Source: an uncultured Lachnospiraceae bacterium (GTDB lineage: Bacteria > Bacillota > Clostridia > Lachnospirales > Lachnospiraceae). Taken from it: a stretch of DNA of 46,339 bases. A program made the position numbers and the translations under genes. The stretch is taken from NCBI GenBank assembly GCA_946403075.1, contig CAMIYN010000010.1:1-46339 (forward strand), given 5' to 3'. The notes beneath the pieces are model-generated. The model saw only the letters and a program-made list of their open reading frames with translations, was not told where the DNA came from and made no database searches. Positions 16,508 to 26,344 of this stretch are shown one piece after another (the stretch's first letter is position 1; each line of letters starts with the position of its first letter).

Positions 16508-19500
16508 TTAATTTTTCCCAAATAACATTACTATTTTATCCCTTACAAGGTCAGCCACTACATTTACACCCCTGTATTTTAATCTTGTAGTCATTGATTG
16601 GACTATATCATTGACTGTATCAATTATGGTATCAATAAAAGTAGCTCTATCATATATAAGCTCTACATATATTTTATTACCACCAGCTTTATAATTTAAA
16701 TTAACAACTTTACCTGTTGTATCTCTCATAAGGTCTGAATTATTTGTTCTCTTTATTTCACTTATATGATTGACAGAATGAATTTTGATATCTACTATTG
16801 GACTTCCCTTTGTAATATCATTATACATCTTAGTTCCCATCAAGTAAATATAGTTTCCACCTGCTCTTGAATTTAAATCTACAATTCCATCACTTGTAAC
16901 ATCTTCACTTGTCCTAAACTCTTCATCCCCTTTAGAAATTGAATAATCATAGTCAACAATATTATCAAAGTAGTAAGTCTCTTTTACTTTACTAATATCT
17001 GCTTCTTCTATATTTTTTCCCCAGTATCTCTGATTTATTTTATATGCTGGATTATCAACTATATCTGCTGAATTTAATGCAACTAAATTCTTATATGCTT
17101 TTTCTACATCATTAGTTTTATTATATACCAAGTATAGATAATCACCTTGTGCTCCATCATTTAAATCTACAAAGATACTATTCTCAAACTTATCTGTATT
17201 ATCATTTAATACATCCATAGCTTCTTGTCTCTTTTCTCTCTTAACTATTGCTATATCTGATACATATGATAAAATCTTTTTAGGTCTAACCACAGGTATA
17301 AATTCATATGCTGGCTCATAACCTTTTATTGTATCAAGATTTCCAGTAATTGAATAATATGATTGTTCTACATAAGTGTTAGAATTATATGGTACACATT
17401 CACTACTATCAATTTTTGTAGTCCAAAGTGTTTCATATGCTGCATCTTTCAATTTGTTATTATTTTTTAATCTCCATCCCACAATCTCATATTTTTCTGA
17501 TTTAAAATCAGCTGCAGTTAATAACTCAAAATCTTCTCCTATTTTCATTTGATTTACTATTGCTGATGATTTAACCAAAATTTGATTTCCAATATTGTTT
17601 GCATCTAACTTATCAAATTCTTCATCGGATACTATACTTATAACTACACCATCTGGCATATATGTATTATCATTTACATCATATCTTACAGTGACAGATT
17701 TTTTTAAAGCTTCTTTACCATATTCTTCAAATAAATCTTTTTCGTATATAGCTCTAAATGCATGTGGATAATAACAAATCATCTCATATATTACATCGCT
17801 ATTTCCAGGTGTCACATTAAATGGATTATTAACTTGCCTTCCACCTGCTGCTGCACCTCTTATCATATTATATTTGACATATAATGCTTTATTTACAATC
17901 TTTGCACCACCAAATAAGAACGAACCAGTTGGATAAGTTACTTTTTCTATTACTGCATTTTTCCAATCTATACCCATGTCGTAAATTCTACCAGATGTGC
18001 TTTTATAAGGTTTGTTTATTTCCCCCACTGATATACCTTCATAAGCATTGCCACTCAAATATTCTCTGCCCTGATGAACGAATTCATGCTCGACTGCCTC
18101 CCAAGCAACAAATCTATATCCATCCTTAACTGGAATTGGAACTTCTACTATATCTCCTTCATTACTCTTTAGTATAGAAAAAGATTTTCCTATATAACTA
18201 TATGCTTCTGCATCTTTTAGGGACTCTGCAGTACCTCCATCAAGATCAAACAGATAATCAATATATATCTGATCTATTTTTTCTTTTAAGTTAATATATA
18301 TTGTTTCACCAACACTTACCCCACTACGAGATATTGCATCTACTATTACTCTATCATTTGATGCATTATATATATCTTTACTTTCAAGTGTAATGATGAC
18401 ATCTCCTTTGTTATCTAAAATCTCAAAATCATAAAAATATCTATCTCTACAATTTATTGAGTGTTCATCTAACTTTGTACTTTCTTCTTTATAGGAAGTA
18501 GGGAATATGTAAAATGGAAAGTATAAAAAGCCAAACGAATCTTTAGAAATTTTAACTGTATTACCAGACACATAGACTCCCTTTCTTTTTGCTTTTAGTA
18601 ATATGTCTTTTTTTACATAATTAGGCACCCCACTAAAATCTATATCTGCATATATATACGAATCTAAACTTTGAGAATTGTAATATCCATCTACTACATC
18701 ATTATATGACTCTGATGTTATTGGTTCATTCAATAATTCTTTTTCATACTCTACAAACTTATCGCCAAATTTTGTGACTACTGCATTTACCTTTTGCTCA
18801 TCATAATAATGTTCAAAAGATATATAAACATCATCATCATAAACTATTTCTAAGTAAATTTCTTTTTCCCCAGGCAACCCCCTGTTTATATTCATAGGTG
18901 ATCCATCATATGTTGAGCCTAAAAAAGTTGCATTATGATCCAGCATTGCTCTATTCATAGACTCTTTAGATCTATGAACTATGATATCTTTGATTGGTCT
19001 TCCATCAATACAGTCCCCATCAAGTCTTGTTCCTGCAATATAATTATTTACTACTTTGTAATCCCCATTAACAAATTTTTGCCCATCCATAAATTTAACC
19101 ACAAGTGAGTCAGTTAAACTATCAACATATCTCTTGGTTTTAGAATCTTCAAAGGTTAAATCAGGATAATTTTTATTCTTTAAGTGATCTTTATTTACAA
19201 TAGTTGATAACTTATCTTTGTCATAAATAACTTTAGCTGCATCTATTCCACTTAAATCTTTTCCATAATACTTTGTTATATCCCAAGAAGATGTAGCATT
19301 TACTATCGCTTTATATCTATCTTTACTTTTATTTAGAGCTTCAAGCTTTCTTTTAATCATACCAGCTTCAACCCAATTAGCAGTTTTTAACTGATTTTTT
19401 AAATCATTTACGGTATTATCATAGTTTCTTGCACCATTCACAGAGCTTGCGGTATATATTGTGTCATTAATTTTTTTAGCATACTCAAAACTATAATCAA

Positions 19501-22500
19501 ATATTCCTAAATATTTATATGCTTTCATATAATCCGAAGAAGTTTTCACAAATATATTTCTCTTTGTATTTATTGCTAAAACAGTATCACCATTAGTATC
19601 ATACAATCGTCTATATCCATCAGGTGGAAATGAAGTGCTTAAAACAATAATATCCGTAATATATTCTCCTTCTGCTGTATTATAATTTCTTACTTTCTCA
19701 AATTGTGCATAAAGTTCAACATCTGCACCATATTTACTATAAAGAGAAATCACATCTACTTTTTCATACCACTCATTAGGATCACCTGAGAACTTTTCCC
19801 ATCCTTTAAACTTATAATTTAGTGACTTAAATGCACTTGCATTTGGCAAAAGATATTCCGTTGCATATTTTTTTGAAATTCTTATTCTCCTATCATTAAT
19901 ATCAACAATTTTTGCATCACTAGTGTTAAAAGCATCCTTATTAACTGCTAATTCATCTGGACCAATTAAATTTCCACCAAGTTCTGGAACAACATTTATT
20001 TTTTCAAATTCCTCAGCACTATAAAACTTTACTTCTCCCCCAAACAAATTTATTTTCAAATTAATATTATTATACTCTTCTTCCCAAGTAGCTACCACTT
20101 CTATATCATCTTGTTTTTCGTATTGATATGCTGCTCCATACGAAGAAATATACTCATCCTTACCTTTAATTTTCCATCCGCTAAATTTATATCCATATTT
20201 TTTAACTCTATCTTCCTCTGGAAATTTATATTCTTCACTTGATCTCTTATAGACAACTTCTCTATCATCATACAAAATATTTCCACCATCTAAATCAAAA
20301 GTAATTTTAACTAGTTTTTCCCAAGTTGCATGTAACTCAATACTTTCTTTTATAGCCCCAAGAGATGTAACTAACTCACCAGGGAGTACTACTATCTTGT
20401 CATATTCAGGATTTTCACCATACACATAATATCCATCTAAAGTTTTTTGGTGCCTATCTGGTGTTCTCCATCCTGTAAATAAATACCCCTCTTTTACTAC
20501 TTCACTTGCCGTTGGAAGTCCTTCATCGTTTCCATGGAAATGATATATTTCATTTTTCATATGTTCATCTATAAAAGAACCACCATCTAAATCAAGAGTC
20601 ACTTTTATTCCATCTACATATTTTGCTTTAAGTTGTATTTCATCATTAAATACAGTTTCTGCATTTAATACAACCCTTTTGTCAGTGCTTATTAAAATTT
20701 GTTCCTGTGTATTGTCATCATACTCAAATCCAGTCACATATCCATCAACCAAAGGACACTCCCAACCTAAAAATTTTGATCCCGCTTTTATAACATTCTT
20801 TGCATCTGGCAACACTCTATCATGATAATAATCTGTGTGAAATACAATTTTGTCTTTGTATATAGTATTGACAAACTCACCACCATTTAAATCAAATATG
20901 GCAGTAAGCCTTTTAATCCATCCTATTGAAATCTTATCCTTTCGTTCACTATCTGCATTGCATTTAAATACAATTTGATCATTCTGTATATTAACAACTT
21001 TGCCATTTATTTTAATTCTATCAAGTAAGTATCCTCCGTCTTTTTCAATCGCTTTGGCAAACTCCTTTATATCTATTTTTACAAGTGCTTCATCTTGGAT
21101 TCCAGCAGGGATACGAAGTTTTACATCATTATTTTCTTTTACAATATAAAGTGGTAATGTATCCTCAGTTGAATATACAAGCTTCACTGTTCCTATTGGG
21201 TTGTTTTCATTTATATAGATAGGATTTTCTACTGCACCATTCAAATCAAGTTTTAAATCTACCTTGTCCGTTTTCCATGCAGCATATAGAGTAAATCCTC
21301 CTTTATCTTCATCAAGAGAACTATAATCTTTAACCATCCTTAAAGATTCAATTATTATTTTATTTGGATCTACATTATCTACATTATCATATTTATCAAG
21401 AGTCCATCCAACAAATGTATATCCTTTTCTTGCAAAATATGGTTTATCCATATATGTATTAACTGCATCTAATTCTTTATATTTTTGTTTCTTTATAGCA
21501 TTAGAAGAAAAGGCTTCTGATATAATATCAGCTCCATTTGTATCATAGTTTACTGTATATGTTTTTTGTTCTCCAAGTCTAATTCTAAAATAATGATTAC
21601 CATTATTTTCATAATTAACTTCATGCCTTAACCAATACCAGGCTTTATTAAATGGATTTTTAACATAATCAGCTATGACTTCCTTAGTATTTCCATCGTC
21701 AGAATATAAACGAAAAAAATTGTTTGTATTTTCTCCCATCGAATAATCACTTGTATGTAAATTATGACCACCGTATTTTTCTACAGTAGCAACTGCAATA
21801 TATAACTGTGGTATTGTCCCATTTTTATTTTGTGGTCTCTCAATAAATGCAGGTTCCTTCTTGTCAGGCAAATATATTTCAAGTCCGAGATTTCTATAAG
21901 GGTTAAAATGTGTAGTCCCACAAAAAAATGTAAGTTTAGCTGCTTTAAATGTCTCATCACTCATATCGTCAAATGAAACATCAATAGTTCCAGGGAATCT
22001 CCCTTCTTTAACTGATTCATTTAGATATGTACCAAACATTCTATCGTATTCTGATTCTGGAGTAAAAGCAGTAACATTTTTCAAATCAGAATCCCATCCT
22101 TCAATCATATGATAATCCATAAACGGATTTATATGAATTGTACCTCCATTGCCTTTTAGTATCCTAAATCCTGATCCAAACAAATCATTTACAGTATTGG
22201 CTAAAAATTTTTCTTCTTCTTCATCAGTAAATGTAGAAAAATTTCCATCTTCATCAAATATCAATACTCTTTTATTTTGCAAACCTTCTTTGTCACCAAT
22301 CTTATCTCTATTTTTACTTGTGAGCACTGCTAACCTTGTAAAGAGTTCGTAGTCCCAATATTTTCCCTCTATTTCTTCAATCTCTTCTTTGGTTGCAACT
22401 CTTCCACCATACTGGGATTTATTATTGAGTTTTGTATCTAATGATATCCCTTTTTCAATGTTTTCTTCACTATCTACCGTTGTCTCTTCTACTTCTCCTG

Positions 22501-22975
22501 ATTTAGTTTCATTTTCATCTTTTGTTTCTAATTCAGTATCTACCTTTGTTTCTTCATTTTCGGATTTTGTTTCATTTTCCTCTTCACTCACATAAGTAGA
22601 TTCAGGTTCCTCATCATAAGCATTAGTATTTTTTATGTCTACCAAATCTTCTATCTCTTCTTCTACATCTTCATCTGTTGTTTCAACCTCTTCATTATCC
22701 AAATCACTCATTTCAGGTTCATAAGGTTCTTTATTTTCATCAGATTCTATTTCATCCACTGATTCATTATCAAAATCTTCTTTATAATCATTTGAATCAT
22801 CTACACTATCATCAGTATCATCAGTATCATCAGTATCATAGAATTCCTCTTTTTCTCCATCCAAATTTTCTACACTTTCACCACTATTTGATTCTGCAAA
22901 AGTCCACACAGCATTACTTGTTGTAAGCATTGCCACAACCAAAAATAATGATAAAACTTTCTTGAAAATCTTCAT
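16508..22975 (-). CDS. Giant secreted protein with InlB B-type repeats
   Basis: This 2155-residue protein starts with a clear signal peptide (MKIFKKVLSLFLVVAMLTTSNA). Residues about 30-190 are acidic, with DDTDDTDDS-type repeats. About six InlB B/Listeria-Bacteroides repeats follow between about 470 and 1080, each with a DLDGG or DLNGG start, a GW centre (GYLFTGWRTP, GYKFSGWKI) and an AxW end. Later segments (YITDIIVLSTSFPPDGYRRL; YVSDIAIVKREK; VDLNSRAGGNYIYLMG; VNLNYKAGGNKIYVELIY) look like MABP-type modules. There is no LPXTG sorting motif or C-terminal anchor, so it may be released or held non-covalently. Ribosome-binding site AAGGAG is at 22983-22988. A promoter with an (AT)10 spacer lies upstream. 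Role probably adhesion; inference only. Confidence 0.85.
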   Translation of the reverse strand: MKIFKKVLSLFLVVAMLTTSNAVWTFAESNSGESVENLDGEKEEFYDTDDTDDTDDSVDDSNDYKEDFDNESVDEIESDENKEPYEPEMSDLDNEEVETTDEDVEEEIEDLVDIKNTNAYDEEPESTYVSEEENETKSENEETKVDTELETKDENETKSGEVEETTVDSEENIEKGISLDTKLNNKSQYGGRVATKEEIEEIEGKYWDYELFTRLAVLTSKNRDKIGDKEGLQNKRVLIFDEDGNFSTFTDEEEEKFLANTVNDLFGSGFRILKGNGGTIHINPFMDYHMIEGWDSDLKNVTAFTPESEYDRMFGTYLNESVKEGRFPGTIDVSFDDMSDETFKAAKLTFFCGTTHFNPYRNLGLEIYLPDKKEPAFIERPQNKNGTIPQLYIAVATVEKYGGHNLHTSDYSMGENTNNFFRLYSDDGNTKEVIADYVKNPFNKAWYWLRHEVNYENNGNHYFRIRLGEQKTYTVNYDTNGADIISEAFSSNAIKKQKYKELDAVNTYMDKPYFARKGYTFVGWTLDKYDNVDNVDPNKIIIESLRMVKDYSSLDEDKGGFTLYAAWKTDKVDLKLDLNGAVENPIYINENNPIGTVKLVYSTEDTLPLYIVKENNDVKLRIPAGIQDEALVKIDIKEFAKAIEKDGGYLLDRIKINGKVVNIQNDQIVFKCNADSERKDKISIGWIKRLTAIFDLNGGEFVNTIYKDKIVFHTDYYHDRVLPDAKNVIKAGSKFLGWECPLVDGYVTGFEYDDNTQEQILISTDKRVVLNAETVFNDEIQLKAKYVDGIKVTLDLDGGSFIDEHMKNEIYHFHGNDEGLPTASEVVKEGYLFTGWRTPDRHQKTLDGYYVYGENPEYDKIVVLPGELVTSLGAIKESIELHATWEKLVKITFDLDGGNILYDDREVVYKRSSEEYKFPEEDRVKKYGYKFSGWKIKGKDEYISSYGAAYQYEKQDDIEVVATWEEEYNNINLKINLFGGEVKFYSAEEFEKINVVPELGGNLIGPDELAVNKDAFNTSDAKIVDINDRRIRISKKYATEYLLPNASAFKSLNYKFKGWEKFSGDPNEWYEKVDVISLYSKYGADVELYAQFEKVRNYNTAEGEYITDIIVLSTSFPPDGYRRLYDTNGDTVLAINTKRNIFVKTSSDYMKAYKYLGIFDYSFEYAKKINDTIYTASSVNGARNYDNTVNDLKNQLKTANWVEAGMIKRKLEALNKSKDRYKAIVNATSSWDITKYYGKDLSGIDAAKVIYDKDKLSTIVNKDHLKNKNYPDLTFEDSKTKRYVDSLTDSLVVKFMDGQKFVNGDYKVVNNYIAGTRLDGDCIDGRPIKDIIVHRSKESMNRAMLDHNATFLGSTYDGSPMNINRGLPGEKEIYLEIVYDDDVYISFEHYYDEQKVNAVVTKFGDKFVEYEKELLNEPITSESYNDVVDGYYNSQSLDSYIYADIDFSGVPNYVKKDILLKAKRKGVYVSGNTVKISKDSFGFLYFPFYIFPTSYKEESTKLDEHSINCRDRYFYDFEILDNKGDVIITLESKDIYNASNDRVIVDAISRSGVSVGETIYINLKEKIDQIYIDYLFDLDGGTAESLKDAEAYSYIGKSFSILKSNEGDIVEVPIPVKDGYRFVAWEAVEHEFVHQGREYLSGNAYEGISVGEINKPYKSTSGRIYDMGIDWKNAVIEKVTYPTGSFLFGGAKIVNKALYVKYNMIRGAAAGGRQVNNPFNVTPGNSDVIYEMICYYPHAFRAIYEKDLFEEYGKEALKKSVTVRYDVNDNTYMPDGVVISIVSDEEFDKLDANNIGNQILVKSSAIVNQMKIGEDFELLTAADFKSEKYEIVGWRLKNNNKLKDAAYETLWTTKIDSSECVPYNSNTYVEQSYYSITGNLDTIKGYEPAYEFIPVVRPKKILSYVSDIAIVKREKRQEAMDVLNDNTDKFENSIFVDLNDGAQGDYLYLVYNKTNDVEKAYKNLVALNSADIVDNPAYKINQRYWGKNIEEADISKVKETYYFDNIVDYDYSISKGDEEFRTSEDVTSDGIVDLNSRAGGNYIYLMGTKMYNDITKGSPIVDIKIHSVNHISEIKRTNNSDLMRDTTGKVVNLNYKAGGNKIYVELIYDRATFIDTIIDTVNDIVQSMTTRLKYRGVNVVADLVRDKIVMLFGKN

Positions 22976-23018
22976 AACTATTCTCCTTAATATTTATTAG
23001 TATTAAAAATAACATAGT

Positions 23019-23049
23019 ATTTTAACATATATATATATATATATATCAA
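23019..23049 (-). promoter_or_regulatory. Promoter with (AT)10 spacer for the giant secreted protein
   Basis: On the minus strand TTGATA (23049-23044) and TAAAAT (23024-23019) form -35 and -10 elements. The spacer is 19 bp and is made almost wholly of an AT dinucleotide tract (10 units, 23027-23046, the first units shared with the -35). The start codon is about 44 bp beyond the -10. Loss of one AT unit would give the optimal 17-bp spacing. The tract could thus set promoter strength by slippage. Confidence 0.6.
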
Positions 23050-23155
23050 TAGAAAGAATACAGATTTTTATAAGAATTTTTCTTTGTTTAGTTGAAATAA
23101 AAACTATAGTGTAAGTATTAGAGTTTAGACTCGCCCCATTTAGATATTCATAAAA

Positions 23156-23183
23156 AAAGACTAAAACATTAATTTTAGTCTTT
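23156..23183 (-). terminator. Rho-independent terminator of the secreted paralogue gene
   Basis: The perfect 11-bp stem AAAGACTAAAA / TTTTAGTCTTT has a 6-nt loop and is followed on the minus strand by a run of T. It lies about 80 bp past the stop of the gene at 23262. Confidence 0.8.
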
Positions 23184-23197
23184 AATGCTATAAATAA

Positions 23198-23262
23198 AAA
23201 AATCTCTAAAAAACTTTGCAGGTAGCTAAAGTTTATAAAAAACTACACTATTAGAAGTTACC
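23198..23262 (+). mobile_element. Shortened MITE-like element, copy F
   Basis: It begins AAATCTCTAAAAA and ends near TAGAAGTTACC, matching both ends of copy E (41020-41118) in the same orientation, but about 35 bp of the middle is missing. It touches the stop codon of the gene at 23262. Confidence 0.45.
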
Positions 23263-24035
23263 TAATAGATGAAACAACTTTCACATTTAAGCATAGGATT
23301 ATAATTCTTTGATTGACTAGATATTCTTGAAATCCAGGAATTATTAAAATTATCTCCTTCTAACATTGATACAATCCTCATATTTATATCATACCCTTTT
23401 TTAACAAAGAAAAAATCATTTGTAAGTAAAGAAGGAACATAAACATAAATTGTGCCAGTAGTAAAAGGAATTATTGAATAATTAAAAAAATTTTTAGAAA
23501 AAATGACATTTTCCTTATTGTCTGCTAATTTTTCTGCAATTTCATATTTTAAAACAAACGAACCTTTTACACCAACACTGATTGATGCAGCGGACTTAAA
23601 CATACATAGTGAACAATGGTTACTGTCCACTGCACTATAACTATTTCTCCCTGTTAGTGAAAAAGATAAATTTGCAAGTCCTGATTTACTAGCAGTAAAA
23701 ACTTTGATATAAGCATTTTCCACTGTTTCATTGTCAACATCCTTTGTGCAATACTTATTAGCCCAAATTTTTTCTTCTGTATAATCCAAAAAAGTCTGTT
23801 TTTCCCCATTCCATATACCATTTCTACTGAGATAGCTTGATACCAAACTATCAATTTTAGCATCCAAGGAGTTTTCAAGGGAAGACATTCTATTAGATAG
23901 ATTATTGAGATCTGCCGCGAATTCTGCTTTTGTAACAAAGGCAGAGCCATCAGATACCGAGATTGCTGCAAGCGAATTTATTAATGACACTGATAATATC
24001 AAAGATAAAGATATAAAAAGTTTTAATATTTTCAT
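23262..24035 (-). CDS. Secreted protein, conserved N-terminus and variable C-terminus (paralogue 1)
   Basis: This 257-residue protein has a signal peptide (about 1-23), a short heptad-like helix (about 38-70, LNNLSNRMSSLENSLDAKID) and a C-terminal region unlike any family I know. Residues 1-78 match the protein at 38188-39072 at 74 of 78 positions, ending at RNGIWNGE; after that the two share nothing obvious. The C-part contains four Cys (HCSLC and KCESC) that could bind metal or form disulfides. ATG at 24035 is chosen because the signal peptide begins there. The ribosome-binding region is an AAGGGGG sequence inside a G8 tract (24046-24053). An in-frame upstream extension starting in the repeat is unlikely to be real. 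Function unknown. Confidence 0.75.
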   Translation of the reverse strand: MKILKLFISLSLILSVSLINSLAAISVSDGSAFVTKAEFAADLNNLSNRMSSLENSLDAKIDSLVSSYLSRNGIWNGEKQTFLDYTEEKIWANKYCTKDVDNETVENAYIKVFTASKSGLANLSFSLTGRNSYSAVDSNHCSLCMFKSAASISVGVKGSFVLKYEIAEKLADNKENVIFSKNFFNYSIIPFTTGTIYVYVPSLLTNDFFFVKKGYDINMRIVSMLEGDNFNNSWISRISSQSKNYNPMLKCESCFIY

Positions 24036-24045
24036 ATGTTTACAA

Positions 24046-24053
24046 CCCCCCCC
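24046..24053 (-). promoter_or_regulatory. G8 tract at the ribosome-binding site of paralogue 1
   Basis: On the minus strand AAGGGGGGGG lies 10 bp before the ATG at 24035 and is the only Shine-Dalgarno-like sequence there. An identical G8 stands in the same place before the paralogue at 39072 (39084-39091). Confidence 0.7.
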
Positions 24054-24115
24054 TTGGGAAATGTAACTGAAACTGCTAATAGGGGGCATATTATCATTTG
24101 ATAGGGGGGCATCTT

Positions 24116-24180
24116 GTAGGGGCGAAGTACCACGAGCCCGTAGCAATATAGTAGTGTTCGCCGTAGGGGCGAAGTACCAC
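24116..24180 (+). repeat. Intergenic repeat cluster, 1 full and 1 truncated copy
   Basis: The full copy has a GTGGTAC core (opposite sense). The second copy stops at GAAGTACCAC, immediately before the decayed ORF6N gene. The orientation is opposite to both flanking genes, unlike most clusters. Confidence 0.85.
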
Positions 24181-24188
24181 TTATTCTA

Positions 24189-24884
24189 TTATAATGTTAT
24201 ATCTTTATTTTTTAATAATTTATCAACTACTGGATAAATCAACTTTGCATCTTCCAACACATTGATAGTACAAACCTTATTCCCAGCATCTTTACCTGAA
24301 GCACCACAATAATATATTATTTCATCTTTTGTTTTATAATCAATTATTATATATCTATCATGGCATTCATTATTATTTTTAATTTTTAGAGTTGGATTCT
24401 CTTTGTCAAAATCTTTCACTTCGCTATTTGTTAAAAATGTTCTCTTGTGGTTTGAACTATTTTTGCCATAATTTCCAGTAAACAATATTACTTCCACATT
24501 CTTTTTCTTGTGTAATAACAAATCAAGAGTCTTTATATCTACATAATCATCTATTACAAATATAGATTTTTTTGCTTTTTTATATATTTCAATATATGCC
24601 CTGTTCAGTAAAGGCATACGGAAGTTTTCTATTGCCGCCTTCATCATCTGAAAACAAGGCTTTATTAGGCAAAATCACAAATTGTGATTTTATGAAATCT
24701 ATATCTTTTTTTGTTAATTGAAACATAAAATCCTCTGGAAATCTCGCAATATTTCTCTTAACTTGCTGATTCAATGCTCTAACTTCATAACCATATATTT
24801 CTGCCAAATCAAAATCAAACATTACTTGTACATTTCACACGACATATACTTTTTTTTCAAATCATTAGTATTTAGTGTTTTCAT
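24189..24884 (-). pseudogene. Decayed ORF6N-domain regulatory protein gene
   Basis: The reading frame begins MKTLNTNDLKK at 24884, shifts at an A8 run (24857-24850), meets TGA at 24837-24835 where relatives usually have Arg, and then reads NVQVMFDFDLAEIYGYEVR, the ORF6N DNA-binding domain, through FPEDFMFQLT and RKLPYAFTEQGIY. The frame stops at 24589. A second frame (24189-24647) continues IEIYKKAKKSIFVIDDYVDIKTLDLLL, CHDRYIIIDY and YCGASGKDAG, the C-terminal domain found in many ORF6N proteins. The joint lacks the usual middle of roughly 100-150 residues, so a large internal deletion has occurred. ORF6N proteins are phage-type regulators. Three lesions make it non-functional. Confidence 0.8.
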
Positions 24885-24987
24885 TGGCTTTGAATTTTAT
24901 TTCATTGACACTCCTTCTTTGTGACACAACAATGCCTCAAATAAAACTATAATATCTAACTAAAAAAAATATTGTACTTATTAAACA

Positions 24988-25116
24988 TTAATCACTTATA
25001 TTTTTACTTTTTATCAACATTTCTGTGAGATATGGATACTCTACGATTCTTTCAGTTTTTTTTAAGTTTTTAAAATCAAGTTTTTCTTTATTCTTTATGA
25101 TAGATTGACTAATCAT
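24988..25116 (-). CDS. Possible small protein or gene remnant, 42 residues
   Basis: The frame reads MISQSIIKNKEKLDFKNLKK, then ends YPYLTEMLIKSKNISD. It lies between rlmD and the decayed ORF6N gene. There is no ribosome-binding site, and I recognise no family. It may be a remnant of the same mobile or phage-like DNA. Nothing else is visible in 24885-25137. Confidence 0.2.
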   Translation of the reverse strand: MISQSIIKNKEKLDFKNLKKTERIVEYPYLTEMLIKSKNISD

Positions 25117-25137
25117 ATTGATATTGCAGCTTCGCAC

Positions 25138-26343
25138 CTACATACCCTTTTCCATTAGTATCACGGTTTCTACATTATTGGTGTATGGGAACATATCTAC
25201 AGGGCAGGCTTTCACAATTTTATAGCCATATGATTTTAGTATTTCAAAATCATCTATAAAACTTTTCAATTTACAACTCACATATACGATATTTTTTACA
25301 TCAAATCTAATAATATCTTCCAATGCCTTGTCCATTACTCCCTCTCTCGGTGGGTCAAGGATAATAAAATCAGGTTTTTTTATTTCTATATTTCCGCTAT
25401 TTACATCTCTAACCAAATCTTTCACATCTCTACTAAAAAATTTTACATTTTCTATTTTATTGAATAAAATATTTTCATTTGCCATATCTACTGCTTCACT
25501 AATTATTTCACATCCATATACATATTTTGCAACTTTACTCACAATTTGAGTAATTGTGCCTGTGCCAGAATACAAATCATAAACTATACTATCATTATTT
25601 TCTATTGATACATATTCCATTACTTTTTCATACAATTTTTTTGCACAATTAGTATTTGTTTGAAAAAAAGAAAATGGAGATATTTTAAACCTAAGTTCAA
25701 ACATCTCTTCATAAATATTAATATCTCCATACAAAACATCTATTCCATCACACTTTACTGCATCAGATAAACTATTATTTTTAGTTCTAATAATTCCTGC
25801 AATATTTATATCATTAGATAACAAAATATCTTTAAAATCATCAAGTAAAGTTTTTTCACTTTCATTATCTATACCAGTGTTTATAAAATTATTTTCATCA
25901 TTATAAGTTGTGACAAGATTTATTAATAAATTGTTGAAAGAAAAAGATTTTCTTATCACTAAATGTCTCAAAAAACCACAATGCTTTTTTTTATGAAAAT
26001 ATGAGATTTTTCTCTCTCTAAAAAAATTAACACAGAGACTAACAACTCTATTTACATCATCTGTCACAAGTTCGCAATTTTCTGCACTTAAAATTGAATA
26101 AAAAGATTTTTTCTTGTGTAAGCCCAAAGTTAAAATTCCATCTTTTATTTCATCGCCAAATGAGAACTCCATCTTATTTCTATAATGAAGTTCACTTGGG
26201 GATGGAATTATAGCTTCAATTTTATTTGCATCAACATAATCAGATAATAAATTCTTTACAAAATTTTCTTTTATAATTAGTTGTTCTTTATAATTTATAT
26301 CTCTATAACAACATCCACCACAACTACCTATATTTTCGCACAT
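25138..26343 (-). CDS. rlmD: 23S rRNA (uracil-5-)-methyltransferase, RlmD/RumA family
   Basis: This 401-residue SAM-dependent enzyme methylates uracil in 23S rRNA. The N-terminus carries the iron-sulfur Cys set (CENIGSCGGCCYRD) without the usual TRAM domain before it. The SAM site is YDLYSGTGTITQI. The catalytic region has ILDPPREG and VYVSCK, whose Cys is the nucleophile. ATG at 26343 is chosen; the frame is open to 26379 but that part overlaps tex. It starts one base after the tex stop, so the two are probably co-transcribed. It could be RlmCD by specificity. Confidence 0.88.
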   Translation of the reverse strand: MCENIGSCGGCCYRDINYKEQLIIKENFVKNLLSDYVDANKIEAIIPSPSELHYRNKMEFSFGDEIKDGILTLGLHKKKSFYSILSAENCELVTDDVNRVVSLCVNFFRERKISYFHKKKHCGFLRHLVIRKSFSFNNLLINLVTTYNDENNFINTGIDNESEKTLLDDFKDILLSNDINIAGIIRTKNNSLSDAVKCDGIDVLYGDINIYEEMFELRFKISPFSFFQTNTNCAKKLYEKVMEYVSIENNDSIVYDLYSGTGTITQIVSKVAKYVYGCEIISEAVDMANENILFNKIENVKFFSRDVKDLVRDVNSGNIEIKKPDFIILDPPREGVMDKALEDIIRFDVKNIVYVSCKLKSFIDDFEILKSYGYKIVKACPVDMFPYTNNVETVILMEKGM

Positions 26344-26344
26344 A

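Noticed and set aside
16508..22975. Small plus-strand and minus-strand open frames within the giant gene
   Set aside because: They are shadows of the long frame, low in complexity, and have no start signals.
24036..24146. N-terminal extension of paralogue 1 to 24146
   Set aside because: The extension is repeat-encoded and would bury the signal peptide. The matching extension is out of frame in paralogue 2.
24835..24837. TGA in the ORF6N gene as another selenocysteine codon
   Set aside because: Relatives have Arg here, there is no SECIS-like hairpin, and the gene has two other disabling lesions.
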